A program made the translations under genes and the position numbers. Below the pieces are notes generated by a model that worked only from the letters and a program-made list of their open reading frames with translations, made no database searches and had not been told where the DNA came from. DNA of 64,000 nucleotides from Solenopsis invicta (taxonomy: Eukaryota; Arthropoda; Insecta; Hymenoptera; Formicidae), in the NCBI RefSeq assembly GCF_016802725.1, contig NC_052666.1:27619497-27683496 (forward strand), given 5' to 3'. Shown here one piece after another: positions 1-8,159 of this stretch (position 1 is its first letter; each line of letters opens with the position of its first letter).

Positions 1-168
1 TAAATACCTGCGAAAAATTGTTACCTTTAAACGTGTTCTATGTTCCTTTATTTAGTTGTTAGAAATTATTAAAGAACAAGATATTTGCCTTATTGTAAAT
101 ACAAATGTTTAAAATAAGTGTTGTAAATGTTACATTATTATGACGGGAGATCAAGTCAAGAATCGATA
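1..168. other. AT-rich unique sequence at window edge
   Basis: AT-rich sequence with no open frame, repeat or signal that I recognise. It runs up to the TA dinucleotide that flanks the first MITE. Confidence 0.4.
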
Positions 169-392
169 CACTGAGAAAAAAATAATTGTTAAGTAAATTT
201 TTCAACTCAATTAAATTTTTTTAGTATTTATATATTTGACTTAAATACATAAAATATTTGAATTTTAGTTCAAGCATTTGTATATGTAACGTAACTATAT
301 GTATATTTAACTTAAATATATAAATATTTGAATTGAATAAATTCAATCAAGTTGAAAAATTTAGTCAAGTTAACAAATTTTTTCTCTCAATG
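169..392. mobile_element. TA-flanked MITE, short CACTGAG-terminus family, copy 1
   Basis: A 224-bp non-coding element. It starts CACTGAGAAAAAAA and ends with the inverse, TTTTTTCTCTCAATG, and a TA lies directly outside each end (167-168 and 393-394). The interior is made of diverged TTCAACT/AATTGAA words arranged as an imperfect palindrome. Similar copies with the same ends are at 15422 and 49590. TA duplications point to the Tc1/mariner superfamily. No transposase is present, so it is non-autonomous. Confidence 0.8.
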
Positions 393-405
393 TATTAATA
401 ACTTG

Positions 406-660
406 CAGGAAGAGGATAATTTTGTTGAAGTATCTAAAAATTTTTAGCTGAATACAAATCTGAAAATAATTTCAGGCCATCAAAATAATAATTGTGTGTC
501 GGTCACTCAAATTGGTTGCTAGAATGCCGAAACTTTTTGCAGCCTTGCTAATCACGCTTGGGCTTCCTACATAATTATTTTGATGGTCCGACAAAATTAT
601 TTTCAAATCTGTATCTAGCTAAATTTTTTGATACTTCAGCGAAAAAATCGTTCATGCCAC
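406..660. mobile_element. Near-palindromic TA-type MITE, family 2, copy 1
   Basis: An element of about 255 bp whose two halves are inverted copies of each other over roughly 80 bp. The left arm reads GAAGTATCTAAAAATTT and later CCATCAAAATAAT. The right arm is the reverse complement of both words. Copies at 5646 and 21940 share arms and centre (GCTTGGGC, CTGCAG-like words). The outermost bases are decayed relative to the consensus terminus CACGGAAAGAAC, so these ends are approximate. It does not code for protein. Confidence 0.75.
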
Positions 661-2454
661 ATATGTGCATTCGCAAACGCGAGTCTAAGAAACATTTATA
701 GAAGCTTGGAAAAAATGCGTTGCGAAACATTGATGCGCGTTCACGCAAGCGTGAACAAAGACGCTCATTTTTCGCATGTCGCCGAGAACCAAACGAGAGT
801 AATTATCGAATGCTAATGGCATCGACGGTTTAACCGTCCACCGTAATAAGCAGCGATCCGCTCTCTCAGCACCTCTTCCGTTCTCTTCCTCCTCGCCTCT
901 CGCCCTCTCACTACCACCACCCTCTCTCATTCACCGCGCTCGTTCGCCCTCGTACTATTTTTTTCCTTCATCCCCGTCCTCATCCCACCGCATCTCATCT
1001 CCTTTTCCCTCCTGCCTTCTCTCCACCATTTCGCTCGTTTCTCTCTCTTTCTAGATCGCTCCTTCTTCCTTCCCTTGCGTCACTATGTATGTGCCTCCTC
1101 TGTCCCAGTCTTTCTCGTTTATACCTCCGTTCGCTCTCTCTCGTTCTCTCGTTTACGCTCGTTTTCCCTCATACTCTCCAAGCCTCTCCAACAGCACCTC
1201 CACCTTCGACGGCCGCAAGCGCAAGCACTCACGGAGGCGACTCTCTCTCGCGGTCCTTCCCACCCCTCTCTCCCCGGCCACCGCCTGCACGAGAGTTCCA
1301 TCGCTGCCGCCAGTTCCTCCACCTCCGTTCTCTCGTTGCACAGACAGAGGTGGGTGGAGGAGAGGTGGTTAGAGGGCTGGGAACCCAACCCGCCCTAACG
1401 AGCCGGCGTTCGGGTCGCGTTCGCTATCACCCACGCGAGTCAATGACGTCACCGCATAAGAGACCGTTAAAGAGCGTTCACAATGGCCAAGCGATTTTTC
1501 CAATTTTTCAGGAAAAGTCGCAGCATCATTCGCACAACGTTGCACTGATAAATTGAAGGATTCTCTTCTCTAATACTCGCTGCTTTCGCACTGTTTGTGA
1601 TTTTTTTTATTTACAATTTCCTTCTTTTATATTAAAAGTGATAGTATCTAATAAAATATATGTGAGTATTTAAAGCTCATTTTCTGATATTTAAATTTAT
1701 GTGAAGAAAGTAAAACAAAAATGGATGTAGTGAAACTTTTTATTGGTTAATTTTCGATATAAAATAGATTGTTAATCGAGGGAGAAAAAAAAACATTTCA
1801 GTTATAAATAAATTGTCGAGCTAACTCGCTTTTTCTCGGTGCAATCGCGGAATGGATTTTCGACGGTGGCCGAAGCCACCGGAAGTCAGGCGTCACGAGC
1901 TCTTCCGTTGCTCCGTCATTTCCGGGCAGGCTTGTAATTTTCGTCCCATAACGCCGCGGACGTAGCGACCGCTTTCGTCGGCGATCATCGATCAATTTCG
2001 CGGGAAAAGAACACGGGATAAATTGAAAAATTGTCAGGCTCGAATTGGTGGGATGGTCGCCAAAAAAGGGACGAAAAAAAAATAAAAAAAACCCCGCACG
2101 TGCACACGTCGAGATTTTTTTGTTCGATTGAACGCACTTCCACAGCGGCGTGACACACCGCTGAACATCGTTCGCTTTAAAACAACTGCGAAACGGTATT
2201 ATTTGTCCGTCGAAATTTCCAAGAGTTGCGACGATTTCTCTCGTGTCGCGTGTATATGGGAGTAAAGAGAAATTCGGACGCGAATCTTTGTCGCGGAGTC
2301 TATCGCGAACGAATCTTTCGTCGGAGTGACTAGCAATATTTTAGGTACCTGTGAAATTCAATTAATCGTTCATTGTTTTGTTAAGTGGAAATTGCAAGTT
2401 GTCTTTAAATATTGCCATATTGTTTTCTAGTCTCTTTCACTTTTTGAAATTTTT
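661..2454. other. Non-coding stretch with pyrimidine-rich CpG patch
   Basis: No supported gene. Positions 842-1360 are strongly C/T-rich on the + strand (CTCTC and CCTCC words). This gives long but low-complexity frames on both strands, which I do not accept as genes. A GC-rich patch follows to about 1560, then AT-rich DNA to 1830, then a CpG-rich patch at 1830-2340. Skewed C/T tracts like this are common in insect introns and promoters, but nothing here shows a transcription start. Confidence 0.5.
1444..1451. promoter_or_regulatory. Perfect CRE-like octamer TGACGTCA
   Basis: A full palindromic TGACGTCA, the canonical CREB/ATF binding site, in the CpG-rich patch. A single octamer is weak evidence of function. 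Confidence 0.25.
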
Positions 2455-2998
2455 TTAAGGATGTACAAGTCGTTCGTCGAAACATTAAGAAAATTATGAA
2501 AAATTACAGATTGTTTTATATTACATTTAAAAGTAGAAAAAATTTGGTGACGATGTTCTATCTGGATAAAAAATTACTTCAAGAAGTAGACGTGTGTTCT
2601 AATGAAAATACAATTAATAATGAAATAAGAAATAATGAAAGAACATCTGAATTTTTTAATTTAAATACTTTAAATGTTCAAAAATTAAAACAAAAATTAT
2701 TTATTTAGTTACAAAATAACTAAACAGCCAATCGCAATAAAACTTTGTATAAATCATCTCGAAAACTTGAAGGTCTTATACAAAAAAATCGAGATTTTTG
2801 TTATTTATAAAAAGTAATTTAATTTTTAATAATAGGGTATTAAACTATAAAATGTTATAAAATGTTATAAAATAAAAAAAAATTTTATTCGTACAACTTT
2901 CAGACGTATATATAGTACTTTATTTAAAGTGTTAATATTGAACACATTTCCAAATTTTGTTTACTTTGCAGAGACCGTATGGTCCGATACATCCTTAA
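2455..2998 (+). mobile_element. TTAA-flanked non-autonomous element, family 1, copy A
   Basis: An element of about 540 bp bounded by TTAAGGATGTA on the left and its inverse TACATCCTTAA on the right, so a TTAA lies at each edge. Other copies are at 24836, 39529, 42744 (reverse), 58641 and 61225 (reverse fragment). Shared landmarks in order are CGAAACATTA near the left end, TCTATCTGGATAAAAAAT, a central inverted repeat around the ACAAAATAACTAAAC words, and TTTACTTTGCAGAGACCGTA near the right end. TTAA target sites are the hallmark of piggyBac-type transposons. That superfamily assignment is inference, because no transposase is present. A 70-codon frame inside this copy is broken in the others. 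Confidence 0.8.
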
Positions 2999-4300
2999 AG
3001 AGAGCGTAAATTTCGTAAGTGTGTTTCTCAATTTCGATCCAAAGTTTTCTCTTGTCATTTTTTTTTACAAAAACAGCGTGGACAACGGAATTAAATAGCT
3101 CTCTCTGTCTTCCGACTGATAATTTTCCTGGCGCATGTCGAGCGAAGAAATTGATCGTGATCGTCGAGTGTCGTCAGTGAAGATGGCGTATGAAGTTTGA
3201 TCGGGCGGAGGGAGGAGGGTTGAACGGGGTGATCTCTACTCGAGAGGTCTACGGGAGTTGAGCTTCGCTGCTGTCACACGCAGTCGACGTCACAACGACC
3301 GTCCGTTGCGACGACTCCTCTTCGTCGTCATCCTCGTCCGCCACCTCCTTCCGCCGGTCGACCGGTTGCCCTTCTGGCCCTCCTCCTTTCACGGCCGACC
3401 TTTCAATCAAAGGCCATTGATGAAGTCGCTAATAGCCGGCGCCGAACAATTCCGTGGATCACGGGAGAAAATTCTCCGAACTATACATGAGCAGGGAGAC
3501 GGGTGTCCCTGAATGTCGTCAACGAAATTATTCCCGTGGATCGCTCTTCTCCCTTTTCTCTTTCGAGTAATGTAGCTCGTTGCACAGTTGTGCTCGCTAC
3601 GACGATGCATTCTTCCTATTTTCCTCTCGTCTAGCCTTTTTTTTTTGTTTTCCTCTTTTCTGTTTTCCCGGAAAAGAGAGATAGTAAGTTTTGCGATGAC
3701 ATGGGATGAAATTGGATATTGCTCTACCGTAATAATTTTTTATTTAATACTTTCACATATAGGGGCTTGCGTATTATTCGATATCGCGTCTAAAAGTGGA
3801 GAGGGCAAACGCGTGTTTCGCTTTCGGTCAAAAACAAAATAAAAAAAAAAAACGGAAGTTGAGGGAACGATCGGTTTGGCTGTATCCCCCGTTGTCCGTC
3901 CATTATTTATTCGGCGAACTATGCATTCGTAATCTGCGGCCGTATCGGTCGCGCTTCTGCTCGATTCGCTTTTTTGCGTGCCCCAGCCGTCGCTTTTTTC
4001 CGCATTTTTTTCGGCAAAACGCGCGACGCTCTCTTCGAGACCGGAAATGAACGATGTGCGCTCGTGGCCTCGCGCCGGTGTACCGCGCGTCCGTTTGACA
4101 CACGCCGATCGCACACGTACGTGTAAAAAAAGCAGTCATTCTTCTCCCCCCCCCCCTTTTTTTTCGATAAACGAATGAGAGAACGCAGTTATTTCTAACT
4201 CGTGTAAGTCAGTGAGCGCGCGCTGCGGCATTATAAACCGGCTACGGTCTTTTTTCACTCAATGAGAACAGGGCTCGAAATAATGGGATGTAGAAAAGAT
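2999..4300. other. CpG-rich, 5'-UTR-like but uncoded stretch
   Basis: Contains a credible 3' splice acceptor ending at 3076 (T-rich tract, then AAACAG). A CpG-rich segment at 3110-3560 follows. It includes a 21-codon open frame at 3135-3200 that starts ATGTCGAGC. No donor or coding continuation could be matched to it. Homopolymer runs lie at about 3638-3647 (T), 3840-3851 (A) and 4146-4156 (C). I see no recognisable protein. Confidence 0.35.
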
Positions 4301-4677
4301 ATAAGAAAAGGTGGGGCAAGACGGTGTAGTTAAGGTTTGATATGAATAAAAGTTGGATCTTCACATCTTTATTTATTAAATATTCTTTGAATATCAATCT
4401 TCCAATATAACTGTCATTAAATAAAATCTGCAGAGAATTGTAAACTTTATTTAAAAAAAAAGAAAAATGCATTTTTCCTGCTTCACGGGAGGGGTAAGAC
4501 GGAGTTTTCCCCTTGGGCAAGATGAGTTATACTTTAAAAGTATACTATAATTTAATACTAATGTCGCAAGTGAAAAAATGAGATAAAATTAAGGAAGTCG
4601 CAAAAAAAAATATATAAATTGTTGTCGCTGGCTCGTGGGTAACTTTCAACGACCCTGTCTTGCCCCACCTTCCCCTG
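4301..4677. mobile_element. MITE with GGTGGGGCAAGAC inverted termini
   Basis: A non-coding element of about 377 bp. The left end carries AAGGTGGGGCAAGACGG (around 4307-4323) and the right end carries its inverse, GTCTTGCCCCACCTTCCCCTG, at 4657-4677. Two internal relatives of the same motif (GGGGTAAGACGG near 4492 and GGGCAAGATGAG near 4514) repeat the word inside the element. It contains no transposase. The superfamily cannot be decided because no clean target duplication is visible. Confidence 0.7.
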
Positions 4678-5645
4678 TTTTTGCAGAATAAAGTTCGTTA
4701 ACGTTGTTTGAATAAAAAGATATTGATCAGCGTGTCCTCTTGAGCGAGACCAGTAAAGCGAAAATGCAAATAGAAAAGAGGGAGGGAAAAAAAGATATAG
4801 GATGCATTCAGTATTCAACCGTTTCTCAAGATTAGTTTGCAGCGCGACGAGTCAAAGTCAGTTGAATCTCGTCAAGCTATCTTGTCGCAGACAGTCGCGG
4901 TTCTTCGAGCAACCAGAGCTCGGGAGTACCGGCGCGCTCATTCGGGCAAGCGTATCTGTCGGCGGGGCTCTTATCGAGCCCCGCTCTCACTATCCCCTTT
5001 CCCCCCATCTTCCCACCCAACCCGAGCAACCCCGTAATCTTTTTCTCGCCCTCTGCCTCTCCTCGTAACCGCGCACCGGTTGTGTAAAGGGCGATCGCAA
5101 CGGGCCGGAAAATAGGCTCATCTGAATGCGGCACGGCGGACTCGGCGCCGCCGTAGCGCGAATCGGTGGCACGGGGGAGTTGAAGGAGGACGGCGAATGA
5201 AGATCGTCGGGAGGGAGGTTGCGCCAGAGTGGTTGCGGAGGTAACGAGGACTCGGGGACGACGATGCGGCTAGAGATACGCTCCGCTTGATGGCGATGCC
5301 GCCTCGAGAGAGCTTCGCGCGGAAGTGAATCGCGCGGGGACGTGGAAAGCACTCTTCTCTCCCCCTCCCTCCTTCCTGCTATGTAGATGGAAAACGGTCA
5401 AGGGAGATCGGACGCGGTCGTCGGGGCTGCGGAGGCGTTGCCTTCTGCTCTTTCTATCACATTCGTCGCCGTTCGAATTTTACCGATATCGAATACTTTT
5501 AGAAAGTGTTTGATTTGCGAGGACGAGCTCGAAGTACACGAAACTGAAATCCCAAAAACTCAATTCAAAATCGTAGCTGAAGGAAACAGTTCTTGATATT
5601 TGGCTGACGATCTCTTCGATACACATATGGTCGAATTACTACATA
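4678..5645. other. CpG island, possible promoter or 5'-UTR exon
   Basis: Positions 4840-5470 are GC-rich with many CG dinucleotides. An initiator-like ATTCAGTATT lies at 4806. A donor-like GCGGAG/GTAACG lies at 5240/5241. Reading frames on both strands are low in complexity and unrelated to any family I know. An untranslated first exon or a long non-coding RNA is possible but not shown. Confidence 0.3.
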
Positions 5646-5866
5646 CACGAAAATAATTTTACCGCGGCATCTAAAAATTTAGTACTAGATACAGATCAGA
5701 AATTAATTTTATGTTGGGCCATCAAGATAATTATGTAGGATGCCCAAACATGATAATGTTACTGCAGACAATTCTAGCGACCAAATTAAACATCCGATAC
5801 AATTTTTTAAACAGTTGAACATAATTATTTTCAGATTTGTATTTCAGCAAAATAGTTCTTTCCGTG
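5646..5866. mobile_element. Near-palindromic TA-type MITE, family 2, copy 2
   Basis: A 221-bp element flanked by TA at 5644-5645 and 5867-5868. It starts CACGAAAATAATTTTA and ends AGTTCTTTCCGTG. The arms carry ATCTAAAAATTTAG and GATACAGATCAGAAA on the left, and the inverse CAGATTTGTATTTCAGC on the right. The centre reads ATGCCCAAACATGATAATG and matches the copy at 21940 on the opposite strand. Confidence 0.8.
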
Positions 5867-5893
5867 TATTTATTTACTCTACTATATCTACAT

Positions 5894-5906
5894 GGGGGGG
5901 GGGGGG
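5894..5906 (+). repeat. G13 homopolymer in transposon terminus
   Basis: Thirteen consecutive G within the left inverted repeat of the Tc1-like element, where the right repeat has only GGGG. It looks like an expansion that arose after insertion. Confidence 0.9.
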
Positions 5907-5949
5907 ATAGACAAAATAACGTGAACACCTGAAAAATACGTTTATTTTA

Positions 5950-6195
5950 TTAAAAGTTTGGCTTATCATTTGTTTTTAATAGATTTGGAATAAGATTAAA
6001 AAGATACCAGTGCAATTTTATATCTTATTCGCTTATCTATCAGAATACCTTTTCAGAGAAATTGAAGAAGAAAATCTGTTATTCACTCTGCCCTTCAAAA
6101 CTGCTCACAATGACTCGATAATATTTAAATCAGCCAGTTGCTGGCTGAGAAAAACATTGAGATTTTGAAGAACAGAGGGCAATTTTGGAAAATTA
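5950..6195 (-). pseudogene. Tc1/DD34E transposase C-terminal relic
   Basis: On the minus strand, 6134 down to 6075 reads ADLNIIESL, a stop, then AVLKGRVNNR. This matches the conserved Tc1 transposase block of the form SPDLNPIEnlW...LKrrV, which carries the third catalytic acidic residue (the E of the PIE/IIE motif, at 6116-6114). The expected W is a TGA stop and an extra base breaks the frame just upstream (near 6135). Further upstream (6150-6190) a decayed TGCCC...AAATCTCAATG segment sits where the second catalytic motif (DNAPCH-like) should be. The N-terminal DNA-binding half and first catalytic D are absent. It cannot encode an active enzyme. Confidence 0.7.
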
Positions 6196-6408
6196 CGTGA
6201 GAAACAAATTTCTTGTTACAACATCGTTTGAAAGATTGTTTCGCTAAAAGAATAGTATAAACTTTCCGTTGCTGACTATTCAAGCATTATACGTCCTTAT
6301 TTCAAACGAGCATAAAGTCTGTATTAAAGATAAATAATGGATTAATCTTTTACCAGTGAAAAAAGTTACGCATTTTCTAGGTGCTCACATTATTTCATCC
6401 CCTGTGCA

Positions 6409-6827
6409 TATTGTGCGTGAGATTAAAATACGCTTTGTACGAGTCTTATGCAAGTACACAACGTTAAGCTTGAATAAATGAAAAGAACCCAGTGTAATAC
6501 AGGAACATTCCCGATATTTATTTAATACTCGCATTTCTTAAATTGGCAAAACTATTCGTTAGATTTTTTTTATAAGTAATTGTATCGTATTTAATTTCGA
6601 GGAAATTTAGAAACTTTCCCTCATGATTCTTTGCCAGTAGCCAATATAATTTGCGCACTGTGACTGCAATGTTATATTTGAAAAAGAGGCATTTGAGATT
6701 TTTTCTTTCTCTTTGCGATGACCTCTTTTCTAAATTCCATGCTTAATACTTGCGCGCAGAACAGGTATAATCACCTCGCGCAAATCATTCGGACCGCCGA
6801 TTTTTGCAGCCACTCTTTCGTTTTTCA

Positions 6828-6872
<45 letters not shown>

Positions 6873-8124
6873 TTCCTTTCTATTCGCAGTTTAATATCAC
6901 GGACCGCTCTAAATCGGACGCGCACAAAAGCGTGATAACGAATCACGTCCGTTGCAGACGAGGGCAATGGCACCCGGCAGCGGCGCCCCGGGGGCTCCTG
7001 GGAACGCGCAGCGCATTCGCCCTCCGCGCCCTCCCCCCGCCCTTTTTGCGCCCCCTCGTCGACGAACGCCATCCCCCGTTTTTCGGGGGGAGGGAGGGGC
7101 GTCACGCAGCGGTAATGATAGCCGGGCGCATTATGTTTTACGTGGGAGTGGCAACAGCCGTGACCGAAATGCCCGTTGCCGTTCGCCCGCTCGCTCGCTC
7201 GCTGACGGTAATTGCATCCTACTTTTCCCGGCCGCGCGTTGCGCGTTTTGATAAACACACACGTATGCACGCACGCGGAGAGCGCGGTCGGGAACGCGCC
7301 GTCACGGCTTTCCGCGAAATGTTGTACGCGAGAGTTGGATGTATCGCATAAATTTCCGCGGGGCTGTTTGAACGCGAACGTTTAGAATATATTAAAGAAA
7401 ATCAATTTTCGCTCATTAGCGAGGGATCGGAAACGAAAAGGAGAACGATCGGTGCTAGCAGAACTTGGTCTTAGAACGCCCTTTTCAAAGGAAAAGTTTC
7501 ACTGTAAGGCGTCGCGCGTTACGCTTGTCGATGTTCGTATGCCGAGTGCTTTGCAACGTAAATGGCATTGCGTGTCGAACAGTTTTTCTCTCGAGGAAGT
7601 ACAGGGTATATACGAGACTTGCAGCCTGCTTGTTCTTTTCCCATTGTAATGACAAAACGGTAACTTTTTGCCGCGACACGGGGGGTAGGAGTCTGAGCCA
7701 ACCGTGAAAATCGCTTGTTACCGAGTTTCAGGTCTAGTCCCTCGAAAATCTCGTTACGAGAATGAAATACACCTCTGGGAGTTCGACGACCTCTTCCTCG
7801 AAGTGAGCCTTACGGCAGCATCATCGTGATCCTCAGGATCACCGTCCTGCGGTCGTCTACGGTTCATTACTTTGAAATCTCTGGACGTTACACGCGTCAG
7901 GGAAATTGTTTTCGGATGGAAAACGTTTTTCGATAAATGTCGACGCCGGTCTTCAAAGTACAGGGCCCGTTTGTACGTTATTATTCTGTTAAAAATTAAT
8001 TTTATTTATTTTTTTTTTTAGAAATTCCGAAATAATGATAAAAATAATTGAAAACGCAATAAACATTATTTTTTTACAAATATAATACAAAATTATGCAA
8101 ACTATTCGGGATGAATCAAATCAG
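6409..8124. other. Mixed unique sequence, no gene seen
   Basis: AT-rich to 6780, then a (TC)n microsatellite, then a CpG-rich patch at 6940-7330 whose frames in both directions are low-complexity R/P/A-rich translations. From 7380 to 7970 the composition is balanced, with no recognisable protein, RNA or repeat. 7980-8124 is AT-rich. Confidence 0.45.
6834..6868 (+). repeat. (TC)17 microsatellite
   Basis: An uninterrupted TC dinucleotide run of about 35 bp. The complementary (GA)n is a potential GAGA-factor-type binding array in insects. Confidence 0.95.
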
Positions 8125-8159
8125 GTAAGATTTAAATGCGATTCGAATTTAAATCTTAC
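8125..8159. repeat. Perfect 13-bp stem hairpin
   Basis: GTAAGATTTAAAT (8125-8137) and its exact inverse ATTTAAATCTTAC (8147-8159) flank a 9-nt loop. It sits in AT-rich sequence with no associated gene. Confidence 0.7.

Larger units (their letters stand above)
5887..6408 (-). mobile_element. Decayed Tc1-like transposon, internally deleted
   Basis: A 522-bp element flanked by TA (5885-5886 and 6409-6410). The right terminus, read inward, is TGCACAGGGGATGAAATAAT followed by GTGAGCACCTAGAAAATGCG. The left terminus is its counterpart and contains GACAAAATAACGTGAACACC, with a G13 run inserted in it. The interior still contains a recognisable part of a Tc1-family transposase on the minus strand. 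A full Tc1 element is about 1.3-1.7 kb, so roughly two thirds of the coding part is missing. Confidence 0.75.

Noticed and set aside
2496..2708. 70-codon frame in family-1 copy A
   Set aside because: Lies inside the repeat and is interrupted by stops and indels in copies B, C and E, so it is not a maintained gene.
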